A stretch of DNA of 64,000 nt. Origin: Bdellovibrio bacteriovorus str. Tiberius. Its GTDB lineage: Bacteria > Bdellovibrionota > Bdellovibrionia > Bdellovibrionales > Bdellovibrionaceae. Numbering within the stretch: the first letter of the stretch is position 1; each line of letters starts with the position of its first letter. The stretch is from positions 3,100,001 through 3,164,000 of the forward strand of contig NC_019567.1 in NCBI RefSeq assembly GCF_000317895.1, read 5' to 3'. Made by a program: the position numbers and the translations under genes. The notes below the pieces were generated by a model. The model saw only the letters and a list, made by a program, of their open reading frames with translations. It did no database searches and was not told where the DNA came from. Shown one piece after another: positions 19,054 through 29,223 of the stretch.

Positions 19054-22000
19054 TTAATAGAGTAAGAAGAAGTTCCCCACGTCAATACCGTTGATCGGTG
19101 CATGTCCATCATGTCCCTCACTTGGAACCAGAATGTCCATGGTACCGTCCCCGTTCACATCCCCGGATGAGGTGTTCATATAGAAGTAATATGGTGACGT
19201 CTCGGTATCATCGTACTGGATCACATAAGGTTTCATGCGCCCTTGAGCATCCCCCACAACAACCGTGTCCGGATAATCCGCGGAATGCAAACCAACGCCG
19301 GAGCCGAAGAACACCAATCCACGACCCAACTGAGTGTTGCCGTTGATCGAGTCATCGTATCCATACGAGCCCAGAATCACGTCATCGAATCCGTCACCAT
19401 TGAAGTCGCCTTTTTTCATTCGGCCTGTCATGACTTCACTGCCAACCAAATCTCCGGCCTTGGCATCCCACGCGTAGAACGCCTGAGGGGCCGGCTTCGG
19501 TGTTCCCGAGGCACGCATACACTCAATTCCCGCACCACCACCTGGCAGACTTGGATCGGTGTAAAGCATCTGCTTGTTCAGATTGATCTCTAGGTAATCC
19601 CACATCGCAGAGTTATTATCTGAACCGCACAATGGACCATAATAGACATAGGACATACCCACGTCCGTGAATCCCGCCTTCGGCGCTTCGCGCGGAGCCG
19701 TCACAATCAGGTCTTCATAACCGTCATTGTTCAGATCCCCGGCCGTCGCGACACGGTAACCGAAGTAACGACCAATCATGTTGTTGCCAAAGCCCTGATT
19801 CAGGATCGGAGGCATGATGCCATAGACACGGCCCGCAGCACCGTCCAGATCCAGGGACGGATCCAGATTCTGGAACTGACTTTGTGTCGTGTTGACACAC
19901 GAACCAGCCATGAATGTGGAATTATAGTAGCTGTCACGATCTGCTGCCTGAATCCCGTTCGTGCTTCCCTTGTACATGAACAAGCGCCCGTAGTTGGAAT
20001 AGTTGTCAGCATCATAGTAACAAGCCAGATCTTCCCAGCCCGGAGCGGAAACCACCAGATCATCGATACCGTCTTTGTTGTAGTCCATCACGGCAATGCT
20101 GGCCCCGAACATGTGGCGCATGCGATCGTAACCAAAGTTCACGTTACGCACCATCGGACTGTACAGGTACTGCATTTTACACGAGTTATTCGGAGACCCA
20201 CTGCAGGCTTTGTTGGCCACTGCGGCAGATTCGGTACCATAGGTGTCGATCATATACGTCGCATTCGCCGACAACAGGTTCGTATTCACGGTTGGTTCGT
20301 TGTCTGTCGGGGTATAACCCTTCACTTTCGGAGTCTGCACACCGGTAGAAGAACCATACCAGATAAACACGCGTCCCATCTCGATCGCCTGAATACCATT
20401 CAAGCAACTGGAATCCGCTTCGTCATAACACTGCCAACCTGCGCCCGCCGCCGGAGGATCCCCGAATGGCGGATTCACGTCGGCGATACTGGTGCCTTTA
20501 TTCATGGTAAAGAACGAAGGCGCAGAAGGAATCGCAAATACGATATCCGAATAACCATCTCCATTGAAATCACCATGATGGATCACTTTACGGCGGTGAG
20601 GAGACAGTTCATCCATTCCCAGGAATTCAGATCCCCATGTGGTCGTTGACCAGCGGGTGGAAATGTACTGAGGATCTCCAGCTGCAGGAATCCATTTTGG
20701 ATTCGTCACAGCCTGCAACCCGCCTCGGGATCCATAGTAAGCGACGATCTGCCCGCCACTTGCCGGATCAAGGAAGATCACATCACTGAAGCCGTCTCCG
20801 TTAATGTCGCCGCCATCAAAGGCGCGAATCGCCCAGCCCGAACTCAGGTTCGTGGGCTTGCTGATCAGCTGAGGCAGCGCAATATCGTTCAGCGTAACCC
20901 CTTGCGCCGGATTCACGGAAGGATAGCAATATGTTTCATTCTGACTTTGGGACTTGAAGACCCGGGCCAGATTTTCCTTACAGAACGAAGTGGTGACCAA
21001 TCCCAGATTGGATCCAAAGAACACCACCGCATCCGTCGTATAAGTTTTGCTGTTCGCGGACGGCCGTGAAATCTGCGCCACTGCATCGGCATATCCATCG
21101 CGGTTGATATCACCCACGATACGAATGCTTTCGAAATTCAAACTTTGCGGGCTGCCCATGCGGTCCACCAGCTTTTCAGCAGGAACCGAGTTCACAGAGG
21201 ACAGCGGCTGGCCCTTTGAATAATAACCAAAGGCTGCACCACCACCCAATTTGGTGGATTTATCCAGATATGCACCGACAAAGACGTCATTCAGCGGCGT
21301 CAATCCGGCATAATCCCCATCAAAGTTACCCACTGCCACAGACCTGCCAAAGTAGTCATAAGACTGACCTTGATAGTTGTACATATGCAGGAAGTTGGAT
21401 GTCAGCCCCACACCGGACAAGCCGGTAAATACGTAGGCCGCGCCCGAGTTGGTGGCCTTCGTGCCATCCCCTGTTGCGCCCACGACAACATCCTTAAGAC
21501 CGTCACCCGTGACATCCGCCACGGCCATCGCTTCCGGATACAAGCCAAGATAGTAGTTGGCACCGATGGAATTAGAACGAATCAGCGTCGGAGCACATTT
21601 GCGCTTAGTCACGTTGTTATTGACATCAAAGCGGTCACACTGCGACGAGCCATCATTCCAGTCACTGTCCTTGATCGCCGGATCCACCGCATCAATACCC
21701 TTGAAGGCATCCATTTCATAAAGCTTGAATGGATTTCCATAGAAGACCCACAAAGCCCCGGAATTGGTTTTGGAACCGTTGTTAAAGTAGCTGCTGGATA
21801 CAACGGCTTCCGCCCAGCCATCCGCATTGGTGTCGGAAGGACTGGTCAAAGCCGTATTGGTAGCATCATAGCGTGAACGGTCACCGACCAGCGCCACTGA
21901 AGTACCGAAACCACGTGATACCATTTTTACGCCAGAACCCACTTGGTCATCTTTATAATAACTGCGGGGGAACAGAATACGGAAGCCTGCTTTGTTCGTC

Positions 22001-24276
22001 AGACACGAGAAGTGTTTATTCGTATCCATCTTACGATTACCGCAGAACCAGAACTGATTACGATAGGTCTCGTCCTCGGTCGCTGACGCTGTAGGCGCGG
22101 AACGGCCGAAGTAAATATAAGCCGCACCCGGTGCCGAGCCCACTCCAACTGCCGCATTGTTCACCGGCAGGCCGTAGTGATTAGTCCCACTTGGGAACGA
22201 GAAGCCCGAACTTCCCCAACCACCTTCTGCCGGCGGAATCGCCGCACAGGTGTCGGGAGTCGAACAGCTGGCGGTTGTTGCTTTTACTTTCGCACTTTGC
22301 GCCTGGATATAACGATCCCCTGGTGCCCCCACGATCATGTCAGATCCACCCACCAGCTTCCCGGCGGAGTTGCGGATTCTGAATCCACCATCCACGTCCG
22401 CTCCCCCATGCACGGAATAACCAAAGCGTGCGCCATTGTGCGGCGTCGGTGCATAAACTTTCAGGAAGCGGAACTTAGGATGAGTGGCATTCGGAATAGC
22501 CCCCGCCGTCGGAGTTTCATATCCGATACCGGACTTGGACCCGAAGTATAAACCCACAAACCCAGTTTCACGCTCGTATTTGGAATCCCCCGGAAGATTC
22601 GGAGCCGGAGTTCCATCCCAGTCACCACGCGGAGCCCCGATAGCAATGTCATCATAGCCATCACCGTTGAAGTCCCCAATAAATGATACTGAGTATCCGA
22701 ATTCAGCATTATTACCCATCTGAACTCGGCCCGCCTGATCCCAGTGCGAGGAAGGCCACAAAGATGTGTCCGGCCACAACATCACCGCAGAACATGTCGC
22801 GCCCTCGACCAGGCCGTTACAAGTCTCAAAGTTCTGCTGCATGTCTTTGATTTTCGTCGGAGCTTTTAAACCTTCCGCACTTCCGAAAAAGACAAAGGCT
22901 GCCCCATCATATTCATATGGACTGTAAGTGGTATCCTGCCCCGGCGCACCCACGACAAGGTCCTGACAGGCATTACCCAAGCGGGTATCGCCGTTCAGAT
23001 TTCCACTGCCGGACATGGATTTACCAAAGCGCGCAAGATGAGACAAATCTTCAAATGTGATGATTTGTGGATCCACCCCTGGAACCGCAGGATTCTGCAC
23101 CGGATCCGGGGATGTTTTCAGCTTGAAGCTGGCAGAGCCCGTTGGTTTGTAAGAGTAATAAACATACACCGCACCCGCATTGGCGGACTTAACCCCCAAA
23201 GAGGAAATGGAAACATTCGGCAGACCCACTGCCAAATCCGGATGACCATCACAGTTGAAGTCGCCCGAAGTCATGGATTCACCCATATAAGCCACACCTG
23301 CATCAGCAGCTGCGACTGGTGGCATGTCCTTATAGCCCGGAATACCCTTGATATAGGTGCTCAGGTTATCAAAAATCAAAGTCTCATTCTTCGCACCATC
23401 GTTGTAATTCACGCGAATGGACAGATCTTCAATTTTACCGATCGTCCAGTTTGCCGACGGAGAGAACACGATTGTTCCGGCACCCACCAATGGATCCGAT
23501 ACCGCCGTGCTGCCCATGTAAACGCGGCTGACATAGTTTTCGTTTTTGTATTCAGAGTTCACCACCGGCGTGACCTTCGCAAAAGGCAACGCACCGATGG
23601 AAATCGGGCTTAGCTCATAAGCTGGCGTCGGGAAGGATGAATTCGTGGAAGCAGTCACAACTTTCGTTGGACGCTCGTACGTGTCATCCATGTATTTCGC
23701 CTGAACCACAAAGTGGTAGCGCGTGGAACCCGTCATATTACGAAAGATATAACGGTTTTCCATTGACGTGCGATCCACCGATGTCCAATTGGTGGTATTG
23801 GCTGCCGTCGGGTCTTCGTATTCTTTAAAGAAAATCTGATATTCTGCAACCTTGTTTGGATAGTCCCAAACCAGAATCAAATTGCCGTCAGCATCCTTGG
23901 AAACACTGCCTGCACCGGCAAAAGGTTTGTTGGTCGTGACCGTGATCTCTTTGTTACCACCCACACTGTTCGTTCCGTCCGTACCCACTACTTTAAAGGT
24001 GTAGGCAGTATTCGGGGACAGGTTACGGATGATCACAGAATCCTGGAACGTTTCCGCCACAGAATCAGAAGAAAGATTGTAATAAACTTTGTACTCGCGA
24101 TAACGGCTGTGCAGCTGCCAGTAAACTCGCACCGCGGTTGGTGAAAGAACCTCGACGCCTTCCGCGCCGGTAAAATCACGCAACAGACTTCCCGTCTCAA
24201 GCTTCTCTGTACAAGCCGTCAAGCTGACGACAACGGTCAGCAGGGCTGCTTTGAAAATCCTTTTAATAGAGAACAT
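19054..24276 (-). CDS. FG-GAP repeat (integrin-alpha-like) lipoprotein, 1740 residues
   Basis: The lipoprotein signal ends SLTAC. Two fibronectin-III-like domains (about 35-215) are followed by a long array of FG-GAP beta-propeller repeats from about 330 to the C-terminus. Typical repeat cores are FGYSVSFIGDFNGDGYDDIA, VGDINRDGYADAV and AGDLNNDGYEDLIV, whose DxNxDGxxD loops bind calcium in integrin alpha chains. There are enough repeats for two or more seven-bladed propellers. It overlaps the upstream paralogue by 14 bp, and a gene duplication is evident from the shared layout. Likely a surface-exposed adhesin or sensor. Confidence 0.88.
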   Translation of the reverse strand: MFSIKRIFKAALLTVVVSLTACTEKLETGSLLRDFTGAEGVEVLSPTAVRVYWQLHSRYREYKVYYNLSSDSVAETFQDSVIIRNLSPNTAYTFKVVGTDGTNSVGGNKEITVTTNKPFAGAGSVSKDADGNLILVWDYPNKVAEYQIFFKEYEDPTAANTTNWTSVDRTSMENRYIFRNMTGSTRYHFVVQAKYMDDTYERPTKVVTASTNSSFPTPAYELSPISIGALPFAKVTPVVNSEYKNENYVSRVYMGSTAVSDPLVGAGTIVFSPSANWTIGKIEDLSIRVNYNDGAKNETLIFDNLSTYIKGIPGYKDMPPVAAADAGVAYMGESMTSGDFNCDGHPDLAVGLPNVSISSLGVKSANAGAVYVYYSYKPTGSASFKLKTSPDPVQNPAVPGVDPQIITFEDLSHLARFGKSMSGSGNLNGDTRLGNACQDLVVGAPGQDTTYSPYEYDGAAFVFFGSAEGLKAPTKIKDMQQNFETCNGLVEGATCSAVMLWPDTSLWPSSHWDQAGRVQMGNNAEFGYSVSFIGDFNGDGYDDIAIGAPRGDWDGTPAPNLPGDSKYERETGFVGLYFGSKSGIGYETPTAGAIPNATHPKFRFLKVYAPTPHNGARFGYSVHGGADVDGGFRIRNSAGKLVGGSDMIVGAPGDRYIQAQSAKVKATTASCSTPDTCAAIPPAEGGWGSSGFSFPSGTNHYGLPVNNAAVGVGSAPGAAYIYFGRSAPTASATEDETYRNQFWFCGNRKMDTNKHFSCLTNKAGFRILFPRSYYKDDQVGSGVKMVSRGFGTSVALVGDRSRYDATNTALTSPSDTNADGWAEAVVSSSYFNNGSKTNSGALWVFYGNPFKLYEMDAFKGIDAVDPAIKDSDWNDGSSQCDRFDVNNNVTKRKCAPTLIRSNSIGANYYLGLYPEAMAVADVTGDGLKDVVVGATGDGTKATNSGAAYVFTGLSGVGLTSNFLHMYNYQGQSYDYFGRSVAVGNFDGDYAGLTPLNDVFVGAYLDKSTKLGGGAAFGYYSKGQPLSSVNSVPAEKLVDRMGSPQSLNFESIRIVGDINRDGYADAVAQISRPSANSKTYTTDAVVFFGSNLGLVTTSFCKENLARVFKSQSQNETYCYPSVNPAQGVTLNDIALPQLISKPTNLSSGWAIRAFDGGDINGDGFSDVIFLDPASGGQIVAYYGSRGGLQAVTNPKWIPAAGDPQYISTRWSTTTWGSEFLGMDELSPHRRKVIHHGDFNGDGYSDIVFAIPSAPSFFTMNKGTSIADVNPPFGDPPAAGAGWQCYDEADSSCLNGIQAIEMGRVFIWYGSSTGVQTPKVKGYTPTDNEPTVNTNLLSANATYMIDTYGTESAAVANKACSGSPNNSCKMQYLYSPMVRNVNFGYDRMRHMFGASIAVMDYNKDGIDDLVVSAPGWEDLACYYDADNYSNYGRLFMYKGSTNGIQAADRDSYYNSTFMAGSCVNTTQSQFQNLDPSLDLDGAAGRVYGIMPPILNQGFGNNMIGRYFGYRVATAGDLNNDGYEDLIVTAPREAPKAGFTDVGMSYVYYGPLCGSDNNSAMWDYLEINLNKQMLYTDPSLPGGGAGIECMRASGTPKPAPQAFYAWDAKAGDLVGSEVMTGRMKKGDFNGDGFDDVILGSYGYDDSINGNTQLGRGLVFFGSGVGLHSADYPDTVVVGDAQGRMKPYVIQYDDTETSPYYFYMNTSSGDVNGDGTMDILVPSEGHDGHAPINGIDVGNFFLLY

Positions 24277-27200
24277 AGACGACTCCTGTCGAGAATGCCT
24301 TGCCTGATGGGTGATTACGACCCGGAGCCCCCAGAATCACATCTGGAACCCCGTCGCCATTGATGTCACCGCTCACACTGTTGGATATATAAGTGTATTC
24401 GTATGCTTTTCGCTCGGGCAGATACAGCAGGTACGGTTCACACATCGGTGAAGAACCGCCATAGCAGCGTGGAGTTGTGGTAGGCGTGGAATTGATCTTC
24501 AATCCCAGCAAACTGCCGTAATAGATTACGTAAGCTCCGGAATCGGCCTGAACTTCTTCCAGGTCGTAGTCCTTGCCCGGCATATTCACAATGATGTCCG
24601 CATAGCCGTCATTATTCACGTCACCCAATCCCGCCAGACCGTAACCGAAGGCATCAGCAGCCTCAAAGACGGCATCAGTTCCAAGAACCTCAAGACGCTG
24701 AGGTTTTGGCTGGGACTGACTGGCATGCAGAGTATTTCTGGCAATCGGTGTAGACCCAGCCAGGAACAAGTCTGTCGTCGCCAGAGATGTCGAACCATAG
24801 AAGGCATAAGCACTGCCGACCTGGCCACCATAGAAGGTATAGATTTTACCAGCAACTGGTGCTGACACCACGATGTCGACAACGCCGTCACCGTTGATGT
24901 CACCCGCTGCTGCCACTTCATAACCGAAGCGTTCAGCTGCAGCCGCAGGATCTAATTTTTGAATTGGAGTAAAAGCTAAACCGCGTGCCCCACCTTTAAA
25001 CAGATAGATACGTCCCTTCATCGTCGTCAAAGAAGGATCACTGACGACCAGTTCGTCGGTTTCTTCACCCGCCAGTACGTCCAGGGAATCAATACCCACA
25101 AGATTCCAACCGAAGGTCACACCCGTGTCGTTGGAAGCCAGCATCTGAACCTTACAAACCTTGGGCAAAGTTTCGCTGCACGGGTTTTCCACCAGGACAT
25201 CCGCCGCCGCTCCGTTATCGTCCTGCAAACGGATCGTTCCGGTTGCACGATTTGTTTGTGGACCTGTGGACGAACCATAGATCACAAACACACGGCCTTT
25301 GTTACCCACGGCCATGTTCACTCCACCCGGAATAACATCAGCACTTGGTGCTAGTGTGGTGTATGTGCCCAAAGCAAAGTCACTGTAGCCGTCGGCATTG
25401 AAGTCACCATAAGCGACGGCGCGATTGATGTTATTAAACGTACCCACTGACAGGCCCGACAATGAAGTTGAACCATACATATTGCCGTCAGCATGGAAGG
25501 CAATAGTATCCGTCCCGCCCAGACCGAATCGAAGTGGATTCTGACCCACCGGCGCCAAAGATGGAGCATTGGCGTAAACCACCCCACTGGAGGATCCATA
25601 ATAGATATAGCTGCCGTAAGTTCCCAAAATCAGCAGATCGTCGTAAGCATCGCCGTTCACACTGCCGATGCGGTGGAATTCCCGGCCAAACCCTGGGTCA
25701 CTGTCCACTGCCAATTTCAATGGGTGCAGTGGAGCAATCGGATTGCGCGAAGGCTCAGGCGTTGTCACCAGCCCCGTCGCACTTCCATAGAAGACCACCA
25801 GTTCAACCGTGCTCGCGACTGAAATGTGCGTAACAACGTCCGCGTAACCGTCACCATTCAGATCGCCAACAACTTTGGCGCGTTCATAGTGATAGTTCAG
25901 TTCTTTACTGAAGTTCACATTGATCGTCTGATCCGGCGTCGTTACGGAAGCCGCGAAGGAGCCGTTGGACTTAAAGACGAAAGCCGCACCGTTATAGTAA
26001 GAAGGACTGGAAAGATATGGTGCGCCAATGATCAGATCCCCGGTTTTATCACCGTTGAAGTCAGCCCCTGCCAAACCGCCGGCACCGATCTGAGCACCCG
26101 CGGTCATGTCTTTGGCGTAAATAATGGAAGCACCAAATGGATTCACACCGCCGCTGTACCAGGTACAGTTGGTCGCACAACCATAGGAATCATCATCAGA
26201 CAATTGTGGAGCATCGATACGAACCCCGGCCTCTGTACCTAATGTGGATACGTCGGGTTTGTAAAGATACACTACCCCGTGATTGGCAATGGCTTTTTTA
26301 CCATCACTGCTGGTCACGGTACGGTAAGGAACACCGACCGCCAATGATGGCAAGCCACGTGTCACGTCCTCGATATCCGCCACCGTACCCAAAGAACGTC
26401 CGTACTGAACGCCCGCTTCAGACGGACTGGTATGAATCGCCTGATTTTCACAGTGTTCAAGACTGCCCGTCAGAACGTTTCTGTTTTTCGCATCACAGGC
26501 CAAAGAATTCACGGCATTGATCGTCTGAACCGGTTCCAGAATCCCCTGCAATCCACCGGTCGTAAAGTCAGAGGATCTTGGAGTCATATAATAACCAAAC
26601 ACCACTCCGGCGTTGGTACGGCCTGAAACTGTGGATGTTGGTGCTCCGACAAACACGGCACCGGAAACGTCCGGAGTCGAGTTGGTCGTTCCAATAACTT
26701 TCGTTAAAGGATAACCATTCTGATTTTGCACACCCAGCAAAGAATAGCCGTATCCTTTGACCGTGATGTGAGAAGCACTGATCCCCAAAGTCGTGTCCGG
26801 ATAAGATTCCTTACACATCCAGCTGGTGATCTGCTGCAGATCAGATCCGGACGTAGGCTGAACACCTTTACAAGCCAGGATCGATCCACGGCCCGCTGCA
26901 CGCTGAGGCGCACCGATCACAAGGTCATCACACTTGTTGAATTCAAAGCCTTTGTTTTTAGGAGCCGGAGACGTTCTGAAAACGTAGCCGCCGCCATTTG
27001 TACAAGTACGTGAATTGTAAGCCGACGCTACGGCGCCACCGAAGTCTTCACTCACGCTGGAACCCACGAAGGTGCCGTCAGTCAGATCCCCTGCCCCGAT
27101 GGTTTCAGCGTCAATTTTGGCATGGCTTTTAGCTGCACTTGCAGGGTAAAGACCGAAGCGGTCACCACGCAGAACATGAACCTGACGTTTATTGGCGTTG

Positions 27201-28912
27201 GTGGTCACACCCATAGCCAGGTCATCAAAGCCGTCATTGTTATAGTCACCAAAAGTGATCGAATGCACATAAGCTGTGGTTGAATCACGATACTTGGCCG
27301 GACGACATTTGAAAGACGTCGGGTCACAAGTCGCCTCATTCAGACCATAAGCACTACCACCCGCACCTGTTACCAGACCACGGACCGGGTCACCGAAAAC
27401 GACAAAAACCGCGCCATCGTTGGTTTGCATGGCAAGGTCATCACAGGTGTGAATTTCTTTAAGCTTGTTCAAATCAGCCGGTGGCACTGCGGGCGTGAAC
27501 AAATCATCACACAGACCCACGCGGTTGATCTTTGGATCGTTGTCCACCACACCTTCAGGTGGTTTGTAGCGGCTGAAGCAATCGCCATTCACGTTTCCGA
27601 CCGCGATACGAATGCCCAAACGCGCATCCGAAGTCAGATCCGTATAATAAATAAGTTGCGGATCCGGGAACGATGCATCCGCTGTTGGGGTCACATCAGT
27701 TTTCAAGCGTGGCTTCGGACGAACGATATTGCCGTTGGAATCAATTTCATCCGGCGGCTGATAACCATAGAAAATGGAAACCGCACCGGTTGCATCATAG
27801 TGACGTTCACTAATATAAGGAGTCGCACGCGGAGCGGACACCGCCACGTCTTTGTAACCGTCACAGTTAAAGTCACCGACCTGAACGCCGTTACCAAGTT
27901 CCTGCATTCCCAAACCGCCGCCAATCAAGCGTGGCAACAACGGGGCTTTAGCCCCCGAACCTTCAAGGCTTCGCACCAGAGGCTTGCTCAGGCCCGGCAG
28001 CCCATCCGGCTGTACATCCACGATAGTCACCTTGCCATCAGCGGCAGTGACTTTCGCATAAATGTTCTTAACGCCCGGAGCGATCGGAATGATGGAGCGG
28101 AAATAGTCATTCCCTGACACCGTAGCCAGACGAATGTCCGTAAATCTTTCGAAAATTTCGGTTTTATAGGTGGAATCCCCGCCTTCAGTCCAGAACCAGG
28201 GGAAGTTACCCACGAAAGCAGAGTTCATGCGTACCGCTGGCAAATTCGACAACTGAGACTGGACCAGCACGCAAGGTGCTTTTGAATTCAGATAGGTCTC
28301 GCTCATGTTGGACGGTTCGAAAGTGCCATCATCGTAAAAAGCCATGACCCAGAAGCAGTACTTTGCACCGCTCGGCAAAGAATTCACCAGGCTGGTGCTT
28401 TTGCTGACAACGGTGTTCACCGGCGACGTCAGATCCCAAGTTTCATTTTCACGCTTGGCAAAAATTTTATATGTGACCCCATCCCCGTTTTTTACCCAGC
28501 TGACTTCCACAGAACCATTGGACTGGGACTGCAAACCGGAAGAAGGAATGCCCGAAAAATTCGCAAGGGTCTTCACGGTCATGTAACTGTCGAAACCAAA
28601 CTCCTCGTCTGTCGTTGCGTCCACACCGGAAGTTGAAAATTCATAATAGCTGTCGGGAGTCAGACTGTTCAAAGTCGTTGTCGCAAAAGTCTCAGTTTTT
28701 TTCGGAGTATTAAAACCTTTTTGATAAATTCGATATTCTTTGAATCGAGCCTGCAAAGGCCATGATAGTCTTACACTCGTTGGCGAGATCGCCACGGCGC
28801 TTTCCAAACCGTTGAATTTAGATGGCAAGTTAGTGCTTTGAAGACCGGCTTTCGCACACGAAATCAGAACACCACATGCAACGTACAAGAGGATTGATAA
28901 AAGACATTTCAT
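24263..28912 (-). CDS. FG-GAP repeat (integrin-alpha-like) lipoprotein, 1549 residues
   Basis: Signal peptide with lipobox ISCAK (Cys about 19). Fibronectin-III-like domains (about 30-215, with PTSVRLSWPLQARFKEYRIY) precede FG-GAP repeats from about 335 to the end, such as GVQVGDFNCDGYKDVAVSAP, VVGDLNGDGYADVV and AGDINGDGVVDIVVSAP. It is a paralogue of the next gene, with the same domain order and a matching final segment (GDINGDGVPDVILGAP, then VVYVLY). First gene of the ~20 kb operon. The start lacks an obvious Shine-Dalgarno sequence; I kept it because the lipoprotein signal begins there. Confidence 0.88.
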   Translation of the reverse strand: MKCLLSILLYVACGVLISCAKAGLQSTNLPSKFNGLESAVAISPTSVRLSWPLQARFKEYRIYQKGFNTPKKTETFATTTLNSLTPDSYYEFSTSGVDATTDEEFGFDSYMTVKTLANFSGIPSSGLQSQSNGSVEVSWVKNGDGVTYKIFAKRENETWDLTSPVNTVVSKSTSLVNSLPSGAKYCFWVMAFYDDGTFEPSNMSETYLNSKAPCVLVQSQLSNLPAVRMNSAFVGNFPWFWTEGGDSTYKTEIFERFTDIRLATVSGNDYFRSIIPIAPGVKNIYAKVTAADGKVTIVDVQPDGLPGLSKPLVRSLEGSGAKAPLLPRLIGGGLGMQELGNGVQVGDFNCDGYKDVAVSAPRATPYISERHYDATGAVSIFYGYQPPDEIDSNGNIVRPKPRLKTDVTPTADASFPDPQLIYYTDLTSDARLGIRIAVGNVNGDCFSRYKPPEGVVDNDPKINRVGLCDDLFTPAVPPADLNKLKEIHTCDDLAMQTNDGAVFVVFGDPVRGLVTGAGGSAYGLNEATCDPTSFKCRPAKYRDSTTAYVHSITFGDYNNDGFDDLAMGVTTNANKRQVHVLRGDRFGLYPASAAKSHAKIDAETIGAGDLTDGTFVGSSVSEDFGGAVASAYNSRTCTNGGGYVFRTSPAPKNKGFEFNKCDDLVIGAPQRAAGRGSILACKGVQPTSGSDLQQITSWMCKESYPDTTLGISASHITVKGYGYSLLGVQNQNGYPLTKVIGTTNSTPDVSGAVFVGAPTSTVSGRTNAGVVFGYYMTPRSSDFTTGGLQGILEPVQTINAVNSLACDAKNRNVLTGSLEHCENQAIHTSPSEAGVQYGRSLGTVADIEDVTRGLPSLAVGVPYRTVTSSDGKKAIANHGVVYLYKPDVSTLGTEAGVRIDAPQLSDDDSYGCATNCTWYSGGVNPFGASIIYAKDMTAGAQIGAGGLAGADFNGDKTGDLIIGAPYLSSPSYYNGAAFVFKSNGSFAASVTTPDQTINVNFSKELNYHYERAKVVGDLNGDGYADVVTHISVASTVELVVFYGSATGLVTTPEPSRNPIAPLHPLKLAVDSDPGFGREFHRIGSVNGDAYDDLLILGTYGSYIYYGSSSGVVYANAPSLAPVGQNPLRFGLGGTDTIAFHADGNMYGSTSLSGLSVGTFNNINRAVAYGDFNADGYSDFALGTYTTLAPSADVIPGGVNMAVGNKGRVFVIYGSSTGPQTNRATGTIRLQDDNGAAADVLVENPCSETLPKVCKVQMLASNDTGVTFGWNLVGIDSLDVLAGEETDELVVSDPSLTTMKGRIYLFKGGARGLAFTPIQKLDPAAAAERFGYEVAAAGDINGDGVVDIVVSAPVAGKIYTFYGGQVGSAYAFYGSTSLATTDLFLAGSTPIARNTLHASQSQPKPQRLEVLGTDAVFEAADAFGYGLAGLGDVNNDGYADIIVNMPGKDYDLEEVQADSGAYVIYYGSLLGLKINSTPTTTPRCYGGSSPMCEPYLLYLPERKAYEYTYISNSVSGDINGDGVPDVILGAPGRNHPSGKAFSTGVVYVLY

Positions 28913-29055
28913 ATTAGATTAAGGCTAGCCTCACTTTCAGATCTTGGAAATGTCGTTTGAAATCGCACAGATGATGGTACAGTCCAGCTGGGACACCATA
29001 CATTCGACGATTTTCAGGCCTTTAAGCCAGAGAAGAATCAGCTTGATACTCTTAG

Positions 29056-29223
29056 ATGAAACCAGTGCAAGATAAGCGTCTCAGACCACCCGATCCTCGT
29101 TTAACAAAAGGGGAACAGTTTCTGAAACTGTGGAGAGATCCAGCGAGCCTGAATTCCAAATTTGAATCAGAATTTCAAGTGGGAATAGAACGGCATTTTT
29201 CAATTCTAAGGAACAGTGGATGA
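29056..29223 (+). CDS. Small basic protein translationally coupled to the STAS-like gene
   Basis: 55 codons from the ATG at 29056, product beginning MKPVQDKRLRPPDPRL and ending HFSILRNSG. The stop codon overlaps the next start as ATGA (29220-29223), the usual sign of translational coupling. Composition is basic and polar with no membrane helix. The ribosome site is weak. The 28913-29055 gap is a divergent promoter region for this gene and the FG-GAP operon. It could be a chance frame, but the exact ATGA overlap and protein-like composition favour a real gene. Confidence 0.5.
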   Translation: MKPVQDKRLRPPDPRLTKGEQFLKLWRDPASLNSKFESEFQVGIERHFSILRNSG

